NCBI RefSeq assembly: GCF_014207855.1
Contig: NZ_JACHKZ010000001.1
Coordinates: 124,001-188,000, forward strand
Direction: 5' to 3'
Length of the DNA: 64,000 nucleotides
From: Comamonas odontotermitis
Lineage (GTDB): Bacteria > Pseudomonadota > Gammaproteobacteria > Burkholderiales > Burkholderiaceae_C
Positions 16,284 through 25,199 of this stretch are shown here, piece by piece (within the stretch, counting starts at the first letter, position 1; each line of letters starts with the position of its first letter). The notes beneath the pieces were generated by a model, which worked only from the letters and a program-made list of their open reading frames with translations, was not told the DNA's origin and did no database searches. A program made the translations under genes and the position numbers.

Positions 16284-17516
16284 ATGCGCCAACGCCCGTT
16301 GATTCTGCTGACCTCCGCCGTTCTGGCCGCCCATGTGGCGCTGCTGGCCGGACCAGGCATGCAGGAAATATGGCGCACCGCGCGCATTACCGGCAGCAGC
16401 CCGCAAGAGCTGCGGTTTGAAACCCGCCAGATCACGCCCGAGCCGCCAGCCCCGCCAGCGCCCGAGGCACCGCGCATCAAGGCAGCGCCTGCGGCCCCCA
16501 AGCCCGCCAAACCCCGGCCCCCGCCACCGAAAGCGCAGCCTCAAAAGGCTCCGCCGGAGCAGGCTCCGGAGAGCCTTGCCGTCATCGGCCCCACCCCACC
16601 GGCCCCCAAACCCAGAACCACCGCACTGGACGGCCTGCTGTCCGGCGATGGGCCCGGCGATTCCACACCTGCCGCGCAGAGCGATACCGCCGCAACTGCA
16701 TCCGATGCGCAAGACTCCTCTGACGCGGGCCAGCCTGCGACCACGGCAGGTGGAGAAAACAGCGGCACTGGCGATGGACAAGCCCCCGCCGACGCCAAAA
16801 GCAGCGAAGAGCCACCGGCTCCCATCGGCATAGGCAGCCCCGGCTACAACGGCCCGATGCCCCCCGTGCGCGTGCCGCCCTCGGCCCATCTGGAATTCGA
16901 GGCCAAGGGCTCGGCCAAAGGCTTTCAGTACTCGGCCAAGGCGCAGCTCAGCTTCAAGACCGATGGGCTCACCTACCAGGCCAGGCAAGAGGTCTCGGCC
17001 TTTCTGGTGGGAAGCCGTTCGCAGACCAGCACAGGCCGCATCACGCCACATGGCCTCTCGCCCCAGCGTTTTGGCGACAAGGCCCGCAGCGAACGGGCTG
17101 CGCACCTGGATGTGGACAAAGGCCAGATCACCTACAGCGGCAATGATGAGCCCCAGGCCGCGAGCGCTGGCGTGCAAGACCGGCTCTCCATCTTTCTGCA
17201 ACTGGCCAGCATGATCGCGGCGGGCCCCGAGCGCTACCCGCCGGGCACCCTCATCCACATCAATGTGACCAGCGCACGTACCACCGACGTCTGGACCTTT
17301 ACCGTCGATGGTCCGGACACGCTGGAGCTGCCTGCAGGCACCCGGCAGACCATCCGCCTCACGCGCCAGCCGCGCAAGCGCTACGACCAGGTGGCCCACC
17401 TGTGGATCGACCCGGCCATGCAGTACCTGCCCGTGCGTATTCGCATCTCGCAGGCCAATGGCGACTTTGCCGATCTGCAGCTGCAATCTGCCACGGTCGA
17501 AAAGGCATCGCAATGA
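16284..17516 (+). CDS. DUF3108 domain-containing envelope protein
   Basis: The 410-aa protein starts with a signal or anchor segment (LILLTSAVLAAHVALLAGPG). About 170 residues of Pro/Ala-rich linker follow (roughly 45-215), with TonB-like PPAPPAPEAP and KPAKPRPPPPKAQ tracts. The C-terminal beta-rich DUF3108 domain (HLEFEAKGSAKGFQYSAKA, VGSRSQTSTGRITPHGLSP, PRKRYDQVAHLWIDP) spans the last about 190 residues. DUF3108 proteins are periplasmic and of unknown function; the Pro-rich spacer suggests the domain is held away from the inner membrane. It follows the iclR gene by 48 bp. Confidence 0.82.
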   Translation: MRQRPLILLTSAVLAAHVALLAGPGMQEIWRTARITGSSPQELRFETRQITPEPPAPPAPEAPRIKAAPAAPKPAKPRPPPPKAQPQKAPPEQAPESLAVIGPTPPAPKPRTTALDGLLSGDGPGDSTPAAQSDTAATASDAQDSSDAGQPATTAGGENSGTGDGQAPADAKSSEEPPAPIGIGSPGYNGPMPPVRVPPSAHLEFEAKGSAKGFQYSAKAQLSFKTDGLTYQARQEVSAFLVGSRSQTSTGRITPHGLSPQRFGDKARSERAAHLDVDKGQITYSGNDEPQAASAGVQDRLSIFLQLASMIAAGPERYPPGTLIHINVTSARTTDVWTFTVDGPDTLELPAGTRQTIRLTRQPRKRYDQVAHLWIDPAMQYLPVRIRISQANGDFADLQLQSATVEKASQ

Positions 17517-17724
17517 GCACTTTGTTCAAACCGTAAGAAAAAGATGTTTGAGGACGTAAAGCTGCGGAAAAATCCCGCTTCTTTGTCCCCCGTTTGCTAC
17601 GTTTTTTGCGTAAAACTGCCTTAGTTTGCATTGCCTGCCACCAAAACCTGCTACAACGGAGTTGTGGACGCAGGCTTGCAAACCGGCGGTCTGCCACCAC
17701 CTACGGTTCACAAGGAGGAACATC

Positions 17725-18030
17725 ATGCAAATGATTTACGACTCGGACTCTTTTGTGGTGTTGCACCTGACGCCAGAATTGCCCCTGTCTACCGACGGAG
17801 CAACCGTAAGTGCGCTACCCGTCACCGAGCCCCTTCGCCATTTGCAGCGCCAAGGCTTTGAAATCGTGGACAAGCGCAGCGGCAAGGAACTGTACCTGGA
17901 CGGTGCCTGGGCCGAAATGTTTCACCAGCAGATCCAGGCCTGGCAGGCCAACGCGCCCACCGAAGAAGAAGTGGAAGCCACGCTCGACCGCTACACCGGC
18001 CTGGCCCAGCAACCCGTGGTCGTGCATTAA
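17725..18030 (+). CDS. DUF3567 family protein
   Basis: The 101-aa cytoplasmic protein resembles DUF3567, which is largely restricted to Burkholderiales. Visible family segments are MIYDSDSFVVLHL at the start and GFEIVDKRSGKELYLDGAWAEMF in the middle, followed by a helical Glu-rich tail (TEEEVEATLDRY). The start at 17725 has a strong AAGGAGGA ribosome-binding site. It is preceded by a 208-bp gap with no gene and followed by a clear terminator, so it is a single-gene unit. Function unknown. Confidence 0.88.
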   Translation: MQMIYDSDSFVVLHLTPELPLSTDGATVSALPVTEPLRHLQRQGFEIVDKRSGKELYLDGAWAEMFHQQIQAWQANAPTEEEVEATLDRYTGLAQQPVVVH

Positions 18031-18064
18031 GCCACGCAGAGCCACTCCGGCGTCAAAAACATCG

Positions 18065-18099
18065 AAAGCTGCTTGCGTTTGCGCGCAGGCAGCTTTTTT
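18065..18099 (+). terminator. Rho-independent terminator after DUF3567 gene
   Basis: Stem AAAGCTGC..GCAGCTTT with a GC-rich inner extension is followed by TTTTTT, 35 bp after the stop codon. Confidence 0.8.
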
Positions 18100-18104
18100 G
18101 CATC

Positions 18105-18878
18105 TCAGCGGTAAAAGCCGGTCGGCGTCTGGCCGAACTGGCGCTTGAACATGGTGGCAAATGCACCCGGGCTGTCATAGCCCAAAGCCAGCGCCACATC
18201 GATCACCTTTTCGCCATGCGCCAGCAGCTCCAGCGCCTTGAGCAGGCGCGCCTGCTGCCGCCAGCGGGCAAAGCCCATGCCGGTATCGCGCGCAAACAGG
18301 CGCTGCAGGGTTTTGGGGTCTACGCCCAGGTGCTCCGCCCAGTCGGACAGGGTCGCGTTGTCATCGGGACGCTGCTGGATGTGGTTGCAGATGCGCTGCA
18401 GGCGAGGATCGGCAGGCCGGGGCAGGTGCATGGGCAGCACCGGCAAGGCATGCAGCTCGTCAAGCAAAAAGCGCATCAGGCGGCCGTCGCGCGAATCTTC
18501 CTGGTAAGGCAGATCCACCTCCATGGCAGCGCGGATCAGCTCACGCAACAATGGTGAAATGCCGACAACCTGGGCCTGCGTTGCCAGCCCGGGAGCGGCA
18601 TGGGGGCGCACGAACAGGCTGCGCATCTGCACATCGCCAATATGGCGCACTTGGTGCACCGTGCCTGCAGGCATCCAGATGCCGCGCGTTGGCGGCACGA
18701 TCCACTGGCCGGCATCGGCCACCACCACCATCACGCCGTGCAAGGCATGGATCAGCTGGTGATGAAACGCGTGCCGGTGCTGGCCGGTCGTGCTACCCGC
18801 AGCGTAGTCGGTGGCATGGCATGCCACCGGCACGGGGCTGCGCTCCATGTCCTCCAGGGTTTGAAAGTAATAGGGCAT
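18105..18878 (-). CDS. AraC family transcriptional regulator
   Basis: The 257-aa protein has an N-terminal cupin sensor domain (HRHAFHHQLIHALHGVMVV, RGIWMPAGTVHQVRH) and a C-terminal double helix-turn-helix (TLSDWAEHLGVDPKTLQRLF and VIDVALALGYDSPGAFATMFKRQFG), the typical AraC layout. The start at 18878 has AAGGA 6 nt upstream. It is divergent from the Fsr-type efflux gene with 101 bp between starts, so it likely regulates that transporter in response to a small compound. Confidence 0.9.
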   Translation of the reverse strand: MPYYFQTLEDMERSPVPVACHATDYAAGSTTGQHRHAFHHQLIHALHGVMVVVADAGQWIVPPTRGIWMPAGTVHQVRHIGDVQMRSLFVRPHAAPGLATQAQVVGISPLLRELIRAAMEVDLPYQEDSRDGRLMRFLLDELHALPVLPMHLPRPADPRLQRICNHIQQRPDDNATLSDWAEHLGVDPKTLQRLFARDTGMGFARWRQQARLLKALELLAHGEKVIDVALALGYDSPGAFATMFKRQFGQTPTGFYR

Positions 18879-18979
18879 GCAATGTCCTTTTTGCAAAGAC
18901 TCTAACCCAAAATGCGCAAGACAGGCACGCACGCCATCCGTAGCATGGCTGGCATTCAGACTCTTTGCGCCACGCCGCC

Positions 18980-20191
18980 ATGAACCCTTCGCTTGCTTCT
19001 TCGCCCCCCGTCAGCCCGCCACAGGCCACCGCGCCCCGCGCGGCCTTCGGCATTCTGGGCGCCATCAGCTTCTCCCACATGATCAACGACATGATGCAGT
19101 CGCTGATCCTGGCCATGTACCCGGTGCTGCAGGGCAATTTCCAGCTCAGCTTCGGGCAGATCGGCCTGATCACCCTGGTCTACCAGCTGACAGCGTCGCT
19201 CCTTCAGCCACTGGTGGGCCTGTACACCGACCGGCGCAGCACGCCGTATTCGCTGCCCGCAGGCATGTGCTTTACCTTGTGCGGCCTGCTGCTGCTCGCG
19301 TTTGCCCCCAACTTCACCACTGTGCTGGCAGCCGCTGCACTGATTGGCACCGGCTCGTCCATCTTCCACCCGGAATCCTCACGGGTGGCACGCATGGCCT
19401 CGGGCGGCCAGCATGGCATGGCGCAATCGCTGTTTCAGGTGGGTGGCAACACCGGCAGCGCACTCGGCCCACTGCTGGCGGCTGCCGTGATCGTGCCGTT
19501 TGGCCAGCACAGCGCCGCCTGGTTTGGCCTGGCGGCCGTGGTGGGCATCGTGCTGCTCTCACATGTGAGCCGCTGGTACATGCAGCAGCACCGTACAGCC
19601 AAGACGACGCCTGCGCGCGTGAGCAACGGGCTCTCACGCCAGCAGGTGCTGGGCGCGGTGGCGGTGCTGCTGGTGCTGATCTTTTCCAAGTACTTCTATG
19701 TGGCGGGGCTGTCGAGCTACTACACCTTCTACCTGATGCAGCGCTTTGACGTGGGCGTGCAGAACGCACAGCTGCTGCTGTTCGTGTTTCTGTTCTCCTC
19801 GGCGGTCGGCACCCTGGCGGGCGGCCCGGTGGGCGACCGCATCGGCCGCAAGCCGGTGATATGGGCATCGATCCTTGGCGTCGCACCATTTGCGCTGATC
19901 CTGCCGCATGCCAACCTGTTCTGGACCGTGATGCTCACCATCATCATCGGCCTGGTGCTCTCGTCTGCGTTCTCGGCCATCCTGGTGTATGCGCAGGAAT
20001 TGATTCCCGGCAAGATCGGCATGGTGTCGGGCCTGTTCTTCGGCTTCGCCTTCGGCATGGGGGGCCTGGGCGCCGCCGTGCTGGGCGTGCTGGCCGATCG
20101 CACCAGCATCGCCTACGTCTACCAGGTCATCGCCTACCTGCCGCTTCTGGGAATGGTGGCGGTGCTGCTGCCCAAGGTGGGGCGCAAGTAG
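18980..20191 (+). CDS. fsr: MFS efflux transporter, fosmidomycin resistance protein type
   Basis: The 403-aa, 12-helix inner-membrane transporter matches E. coli Fsr closely as remembered. Shared blocks include FGILGAISFSHMINDMMQSL, VGTGSSIFHPESSRVARMAS-like, FSKYFYVAGLSSYYTFYLM, GGPVGDRIGRKPVIWASI, FSAILVYAQELIPGKIGM and FFGFAFGMGGLGAAVLG. Fsr exports fosmidomycin in E. coli; the natural substrate here is unknown. The start at 18980 gives a short N-terminus before helix 1; an in-frame start at 18965 is also possible. It is controlled most likely by the divergent AraC protein. Confidence 0.92.
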   Translation: MNPSLASSPPVSPPQATAPRAAFGILGAISFSHMINDMMQSLILAMYPVLQGNFQLSFGQIGLITLVYQLTASLLQPLVGLYTDRRSTPYSLPAGMCFTLCGLLLLAFAPNFTTVLAAAALIGTGSSIFHPESSRVARMASGGQHGMAQSLFQVGGNTGSALGPLLAAAVIVPFGQHSAAWFGLAAVVGIVLLSHVSRWYMQQHRTAKTTPARVSNGLSRQQVLGAVAVLLVLIFSKYFYVAGLSSYYTFYLMQRFDVGVQNAQLLLFVFLFSSAVGTLAGGPVGDRIGRKPVIWASILGVAPFALILPHANLFWTVMLTIIIGLVLSSAFSAILVYAQELIPGKIGMVSGLFFGFAFGMGGLGAAVLGVLADRTSIAYVYQVIAYLPLLGMVAVLLPKVGRK

Positions 20192-20199
20192 TTGGTAGA

Positions 20200-20250
20200 A
20201 GGGCTGCTAGTGCATGCCCCAAAAGCGTCAATAGCTCTATTTTCGAGAGT
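20200..20250. repeat. degenerate copy of the dispersed AGCTGC/GCGCTT repeat
   Basis: GGCTGCTAGTGC and GCGTCAATAGCTCTATTTT resemble the two arms of the repeat found at 9728, 38765 and 41528, but pairing is poor. It lies between the convergent fsr and the secreted hypothetical gene. Confidence 0.35.
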
Positions 20251-20256
20251 GAATCA

Positions 20257-20946
20257 TCAGTCATACACCTTGCATAGCTTGCGGATGTGCGCGTCGCGGA
20301 TGGGCACGCGCTTTTCGCGGCGCACATCGGTCATCACACAGGCGTTGGCTGTCTCGTCACTGATGCCGCCTACCACCACTCGGTAGCGGAAGTTCTGCTG
20401 GGTGATGGCCTTGCCGGGCGCCGGTGGTGTGTAGAGGTGGTATTCCCAGCTGCAGCAACTGGCCCGGCCCGATTCCACGTAATAGCCGGGAATCCTCAGA
20501 AACTCGGCGTAGCCGCCGTCAAAGAACAGGTACACGCCCTTGCGGTCTGCGGTGGGCTTGTAGATGGAGCCCTGGCAATTGGGCCCGGCGCCGCAGTTGG
20601 TGCCCGTCACTTCCAGCACCCAGTTGCCGTCTCCCTCCAGATCGCGCAGCTTGGCCATACGCCAGCCCTCCGGCAAGGCGTCCGGCGTCAGCACCGTGCG
20701 GAAGCTGTTGCCGCCCTTGAGCTTGATGGAGAGCACGAAAGTGGAGGAGCCGTCCTCTTTCGCTGCCTCGCTATCCCCGGCGGTGTCTCCATCGGTATCG
20801 CACCGGGTCTGCGTCAGCCGCATCTGCGAGCCATCCTTGTTGTACCGCGTCTGCGACTGGCTTTCGCACGCCGCATGCGCCAGAGGCGAGCCTGCCAGCA
20901 TGAAACCAAGACACATCAGCCAGAGTGATCTGAAAAAAACCGGCAC
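20257..20946 (-). CDS. secreted hypothetical protein
   Basis: The 229-aa protein is predicted to be exported: MPVFFRSLWLMCLGFMLAG is followed by a SPLAHA cleavage-like site. The mature part is Cys-rich for its size (for example TNCGAGPNCQ and GRASCCSW) and includes LEGDGNWVLEVTG and GVYLFFDGGYAEFLRIPGYY, suggesting a disulfide-stabilised beta fold. The GTG at 20946 is preferred because GGGGAG is 8 nt upstream and the signal peptide then starts at residue 1; an in-frame GTG at 20982 is the alternative. No family recognised; periplasmic localisation is inferred. Confidence 0.65.
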   Translation of the reverse strand: MPVFFRSLWLMCLGFMLAGSPLAHAACESQSQTRYNKDGSQMRLTQTRCDTDGDTAGDSEAAKEDGSSTFVLSIKLKGGNSFRTVLTPDALPEGWRMAKLRDLEGDGNWVLEVTGTNCGAGPNCQGSIYKPTADRKGVYLFFDGGYAEFLRIPGYYVESGRASCCSWEYHLYTPPAPGKAITQQNFRYRVVVGGISDETANACVMTDVRREKRVPIRDAHIRKLCKVYD

Positions 20947-21045
20947 GGCGCGTTCTCCCCAAAAAAGATCCGTTTCACACACGCAGGCATATGCATGCCT
21001 GTTTATCCCAAGTACTTATTTTTCACCGCCGCATCCGGTTTGAGG

Positions 21046-21078
21046 CGAAAAAAAGCCCGGCTTTCAGGGCCGGGCTTG
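21046..21078 (-). terminator. Rho-independent terminator after class II ribonucleotide reductase
   Basis: On the minus strand the stem AAGCCCGG/CCGGGCTT with a 9-nt loop is followed by a T-run (A-run at 21048-21054), about 30 bp past the nrdJ stop codon. Confidence 0.85.
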
Positions 21079-21106
21079 GCTTGCAGCATGGCTTGCCGAT
21101 GCTTGA

Positions 21107-23569
21107 TCAGCCGCAGGAGCCTACCGCACCGCAGGAGGTGCAGTACTCGCAGCCATCCTTGCGGATGACGGCGTGTGCGCCGCATTCAGCGCACTTCTTG
21201 CCGGCCATGGTCTGCATGCCGGTGGCCACCACGGGGGCTGCGGCCACAGGGGTCCAGGTGGTGTTGGCCACGCCGGGCAGGTTCTGCTGGCGGCGGCGCT
21301 CCAGAATCTGCTGCACCGCATAGGCGATGGCGGCCACTTCCGAGTCGTGCCACATCGGCACATGGGTGCCGTCGGCCTTCTGGTAGGTGCCCAGGCGCAC
21401 CGGACCACGGTCCCAGGCGACCTTGCGCATGTCTGCCAGAGCGCGCTCGAGGAAGCCGCCGCGCGCCGCCAGCGACAGCAGGCGCATGCTGGAGGTGATC
21501 CATTGCTGCGATTCGCCGCTTTGGCCCACGGGCATGAAGAATTCGACCGCACGCTCGACCATGCTCTTGCCGTCTGCACTTGGTACCGGCAGGAAGGAGA
21601 CGATGATGTAGAGGCGCTGCTGGCCTTCCTGCGTCCAGTATTCGACCTTGTCTGCCACGGCGGACAGCTCGCCTTCAGGGCGGCGCTCGATCACGACCTT
21701 CATCGGATCGGCAATGGCGGCGGCAGCAGGAGCAGCAGCTTCTGCGGCAGGCGTCTCTGCCTTGGGAGCAGGAGTGGTTTCGAGCACGGCACCCAGAATG
21801 CTGTTGGGGCGGTAGGTGGCCAGTCCCTTCAGATTGGCGCGCCATGCCTGCAGGTACAGGTTTTTGAAGTCCTCGTACGGATAGTCGGCAGGAATGTTCA
21901 CCGTCTTGGAGATGGCGGTGTCCACATAGGGCTGCACGGTTTCCATCATTGCCAGGTGTTCGGTGGCGGACATTTCCAGCGCCGAGACGAAGTACGAAGG
22001 CAGGTTGTTCACATCACCGCCCAGCTCGCGGTACAGACGCCAGCTGTGGTCTTCCACCTGGTACTGGCTCTTGCTGCCATCGGCTTCGCGCTTGTTGCGG
22101 GTGTACGTCCACGAGAATGGCGGCTCGATACCGTTCGAGGCATTGTCCGCGAAGGCCAGCGAGACCGTGCCTGTGGGCGCGATCGACAGCAGGTGGCTGT
22201 TGCGGATGCCGTGCTTCTTGATGTCGTCCTGGATGTCCTTGGGCAGGCGGCTGGCGAAGGTGCCCTTGCCCAGATACCCCTTGGCGTCGAACTTGGGGAA
22301 GGCGCCCTTTTCCTTGGCCAGCTCGACCGAGGCGCGGTAGGCCGAATCGCGCATGCACTCGGCAATGCGGCGAGCCATGTCGCGGCCTTCCTGGTCGGAG
22401 TAGCGCAGGGTCAGCATGGCCAGGGTGTTGCCCATGCCGGTAAAGCCCACGCCAATGCGGCGCTTGGCGGCAGACTCTTCGCGTTGCTGCTCCAGCGGCC
22501 AGAAGGTCACATCCAGCACGTTGTCGAGGGCGCGCACCTGCGTGGCCACCACCTGCTGAAAGCTGTCGAAATCAAAGCTGGGCAGCCCGCCAAAACCAAA
22601 GGGGTTGCGCACGAAGTTGGTCAGGATGATCGGGCCCAGGTCGCAGCAGCCGTACGAGGGCAATGGCTGTTCGCCGCAAGGGTTGGTGGCGGCAATGCGC
22701 TCCACATAGCGCAGGTTGTTGTCGTCGTTGATGTGGTCGAGGAACAGGATGCCCGGCTCTGCGAAGTCATAGGTGGACGTCATGATCGTGTCCCACATGT
22801 CGCGGGCACGCACGGTCTTGTAGACCCATTTGCCGTCCTCGCGCTGCACGGCGCCTTCAGCGCGCAGCTTGGCATTGGGGCGGCCGCTGTGCACCAGCTG
22901 CCAGTCGGCATCGTCCACCACGGCCTGCATGAATGCATCAGGCACGCCGACCGAGACGTTGAAGTTGTTCCAGCGGCCCTGCGTGCGCTTGGCGGTGATG
23001 AACTCCATCACATCCGGATGGTCGATGCGCAGCACGCCCATCTGCGCGCCACGGCGGGCGCCAGCCGATTCGACGGTCGAGCAGCTCTGGTCGAACACGT
23101 TGATGTAGCTGCAGGGGCCAGACGCCATGGAGGCAGTGCCCTTCACTTCCGCGCCGCGGGGGCGGATGCGCGAGAAGTCGTAGCCCACGCCGCCACCGCG
23201 GCGCATGGTTTCAGCCGCTTCGCGCAGTGCTTCGTAAATGCCTGGATAGCCTTCGTCATCAAACCCCTGGATGCAGTCGCCCACAGGCTGCACAAAGCAA
23301 TTGATGAGGGTGGCCTGGATGTCGGTGCCCGCAGCCGACATGATGCGGCCCGCGCCAATGGCGCCCGCCTGCAGATTGGCGGCAAACTTGGCTTCCCATT
23401 CGGCGCGAATCTCTTTTTTCTCTACCGAAGCGAGCGCACGCGCCACGCGGGCGTACAGGTCATCAATCGTCGACTCATCGCCCTTGAAGTATTTTTCTTT
23501 GAGCACATCCATGCTGATGGCCTGGGGCGCCAGCGCCTGGTGTGGCTGGGTGATGTTGTCGCGCTTCAT
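21107..23569 (-). CDS. nrdJ: adenosylcobalamin-dependent (class II) ribonucleotide reductase
   Basis: The 820-aa enzyme reduces ribonucleotides to deoxyribonucleotides using vitamin B12 radical chemistry. Visible are GGGVGYDFSRIRP, the substrate-site LINCFVQPVGD, the radical-cysteine loop ATNPCGEQPLPSYG (NxCxE), IGVGFTGMGNTLAML and IAPTGTVSLAF. An Ala/Pro-rich linker (about residues 605-645) joins the catalytic part to a C-terminal domain ending in a zinc-ribbon-like CAECG..CEYCTSCG tail. The start at 23569 has GAGGAAA upstream; earlier in-frame sequence is leader. A 579-bp gap precedes it. Class II enzymes work with or without oxygen, so no NrdB subunit is needed, and none is seen. Confidence 0.93.
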   Translation of the reverse strand: MKRDNITQPHQALAPQAISMDVLKEKYFKGDESTIDDLYARVARALASVEKKEIRAEWEAKFAANLQAGAIGAGRIMSAAGTDIQATLINCFVQPVGDCIQGFDDEGYPGIYEALREAAETMRRGGGVGYDFSRIRPRGAEVKGTASMASGPCSYINVFDQSCSTVESAGARRGAQMGVLRIDHPDVMEFITAKRTQGRWNNFNVSVGVPDAFMQAVVDDADWQLVHSGRPNAKLRAEGAVQREDGKWVYKTVRARDMWDTIMTSTYDFAEPGILFLDHINDDNNLRYVERIAATNPCGEQPLPSYGCCDLGPIILTNFVRNPFGFGGLPSFDFDSFQQVVATQVRALDNVLDVTFWPLEQQREESAAKRRIGVGFTGMGNTLAMLTLRYSDQEGRDMARRIAECMRDSAYRASVELAKEKGAFPKFDAKGYLGKGTFASRLPKDIQDDIKKHGIRNSHLLSIAPTGTVSLAFADNASNGIEPPFSWTYTRNKREADGSKSQYQVEDHSWRLYRELGGDVNNLPSYFVSALEMSATEHLAMMETVQPYVDTAISKTVNIPADYPYEDFKNLYLQAWRANLKGLATYRPNSILGAVLETTPAPKAETPAAEAAAPAAAAIADPMKVVIERRPEGELSAVADKVEYWTQEGQQRLYIIVSFLPVPSADGKSMVERAVEFFMPVGQSGESQQWITSSMRLLSLAARGGFLERALADMRKVAWDRGPVRLGTYQKADGTHVPMWHDSEVAAIAYAVQQILERRRQQNLPGVANTTWTPVAAAPVVATGMQTMAGKKCAECGAHAVIRKDGCEYCTSCGAVGSCG

Positions 23570-24148
23570 GTTGTATTTCCTCAAAAAATCGGTACTGCAG
23601 TGGCAAGCGGGCAGCATGCCTGCCCAAAAAACAGGCACACCGCTGCGGGTCTCACCTGCTTTTCAGACAAATTCCCCGCAACCATGGGCGCCATTGCGCC
23701 GGGCGCTGGTCAACACGTGGATGAGGGGAATTTTTATGAAATCGATTGGCCGATACAAACTTTCTTGCATCGGCTCGGCACACTCAAATCTAACGTCAAA
23801 AGCCGGGCTTGAAAACCGCGAAGACCACCACTGTTGTGTGGCCGCAGCCCGATGCCCGGCTTGTCGCAATGGCAGCACAACGCCCCCTGCGGAGCCCCCT
23901 TGCAAGGGGCGGAGACATTATTGTAGTTCGCTTCTTTGCTATCATTTTTGCATTTCCACAAAAACAGGAAGGCACTTGATTTTGTTGGAGTTTTTTGTTT
24001 CTCGCGCAACCGTCAATCGAAAAAACGCTATGATTTTTAACTTTTGTTTTAACACTCATTTACATCCGGCAGCACCATTTCTACCAAGGTAAAAATGGAT
24101 ATCAGAGTTTGCCGGGTTATTCCCTAGTCCTGCGACAATGGCGAGCTT
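23570..24148. other. 579-bp divergent intergenic region between nrdJ and purU
   Basis: No convincing gene. The half nearest purU (23920-24070) is AT-rich and should hold both promoters; a TACAAT-like box on the minus strand near 23920 would give nrdJ a leader of roughly 350 nt. That leader contains the inverted repeat AGCCGGGC (23801-23808)/GCCCGGCT (23854-23861) and a 14-nt palindrome CCCCTTGCAAGGGG (23896-23909). No B12-riboswitch core sequence was recognised on the minus strand. Confidence 0.45.
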
Positions 24149-24997
24149 ATGACCAACGCTTACATCCTCACGCTTTCCTGCCCTGATCGCACCGGCATCG
24201 TGCATGCCGTGTCGGGATTCCTGCTGGAGCAAGGCGGCAATATTGAAGAGGCCGCGCAGTTCAATGACCACACCACGGGTCTGTTCTTCATGCGTGTGCG
24301 CTTTGCCTGCGCCAATGCCGATTACGACACCCTGCGCGCCGCCCTGACGGAGTTTGCCAAGCCGCTGGACATGAAGCTGCGCCTGTATTCGGCCAGCGAG
24401 CCCATGCGCACCGTCATTTTCGTCAGCCGCGAAGGCCACTGCCTCAATGATCTGCTGTTCCGCTGGAAATCAGGCCTGCTTCCCATCGACATCCGCGCCA
24501 TCATCAGCAACCACCGCGATTTCTACCAACTCGCGGCCAGTTACAACATTCCCTTCCACCATCTGCCAATGTCCCGGGACAACAAGGCTGAGGTGGAGGC
24601 CAAGCAGTTCGAGATCATCAAGGCGGAATCAGCCGATCTTGTGGTGCTGGCGCGCTACATGCAGATTCTGTCGGACGATCTGTGCCGCAAGCTCTCAGGC
24701 CGTGCCATCAATATCCACCACAGCTTTCTGCCCAGCTTCAAGGGCGCACGCCCCTACTACCAGGCGCACGAGCGCGGTGTGAAGCTGATCGGTGCCACCG
24801 CCCACTACGTAACGGCCGACCTGGATGAAGGCCCGATCATTGAGCAGGATGTGGCCCGTGTGGACCACTCACGCACCGTGGAAGACCTGACGGCCATCGG
24901 CCGCGATACCGAAAGCCAGGTATTGGCCCGTGCCGTCAAGTGGCACAGCGAGCACCGCGTGCTGATGAACGGCCACAAGACAGTGGTCTTCCGCTGA
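24149..24997 (+). CDS. purU: formyltetrahydrofolate deformylase
   Basis: The 282-aa enzyme hydrolyses 10-formyltetrahydrofolate to formate and tetrahydrofolate, balancing one-carbon pools and supplying formate for purine synthesis. The N-terminal ACT domain (LTLSCPDRTGIVHAVSGFL to about residue 85) is followed by the formyltransferase-fold catalytic domain. The catalytic residues lie in INIHHSFLPSF (Asn, His) and LDEGPIIEQDV (Asp). Length equals the family norm. It is a single-gene unit closed by a strong terminator. Confidence 0.95.
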   Translation: MTNAYILTLSCPDRTGIVHAVSGFLLEQGGNIEEAAQFNDHTTGLFFMRVRFACANADYDTLRAALTEFAKPLDMKLRLYSASEPMRTVIFVSREGHCLNDLLFRWKSGLLPIDIRAIISNHRDFYQLAASYNIPFHHLPMSRDNKAEVEAKQFEIIKAESADLVVLARYMQILSDDLCRKLSGRAINIHHSFLPSFKGARPYYQAHERGVKLIGATAHYVTADLDEGPIIEQDVARVDHSRTVEDLTAIGRDTESQVLARAVKWHSEHRVLMNGHKTVVFR

Positions 24998-25015
24998 CCA
25001 CCAACGCTCCCTAAC

Positions 25016-25043
25016 AAGCCAGCAGCCATCTGCTGGCTTTTTT
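25016..25043 (+). terminator. Rho-independent terminator after purU
   Basis: Stem AGCCAGCAG/CTGCTGGCT with a CCAT loop is followed by TTTTTTG, about 20 bp past the purU stop. Confidence 0.85.
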
Positions 25044-25091
25044 GCATGGGCACCCAATGGCGCCTGCAGCCGCGAAAAAATAAGTCGCGCT

Positions 25092-25134
25092 CAATTTGTC
25101 GCATTGTTATACTCGGTTCACAATTTGACGCATT
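25092..25134 (+). promoter_or_regulatory. direct repeat upstream of the FN3/IPTL-CTERM gene
   Basis: CAATTTGTCGCATT (25092-25105) and CAATTTGACGCATT (25121-25134) match at 13 of 14 positions and are offset by 29 bp, close to three helical turns. They overlap a TATACT box (25107-25112) about 90 bp upstream of the start codon. This looks like a double site for a dimeric regulator, or a duplicated promoter element. Confidence 0.45.
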
Positions 25135-25199
25135 TGAGTAATATCCCGTAACAGCCTCATCTGCGCCACCTGCAATCCATTACTTCGGAAAGCGCAGCC

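Noticed and set aside
23670-23700. CCCCGCAACC-like string resembling part of a cobalamin riboswitch
   Set aside because: It is on the plus strand, opposite to nrdJ, lies between divergent genes and lacks the rest of the B12-box and stems; judged coincidental.
21173-23812. Long plus-strand open frame opposite nrdJ
   Set aside because: High-GC third-position shadow of a well-conserved enzyme; composition is His/Gly/Ala/Arg-rich with no domain and no start signal.
23734-24009. Minus-strand frame upstream of nrdJ with a CCHC-like peptide
   Set aside because: No ribosome-binding site at a sensible start, no family resemblance, and overlapping promoter-like AT-rich DNA. More likely untranslated leader.
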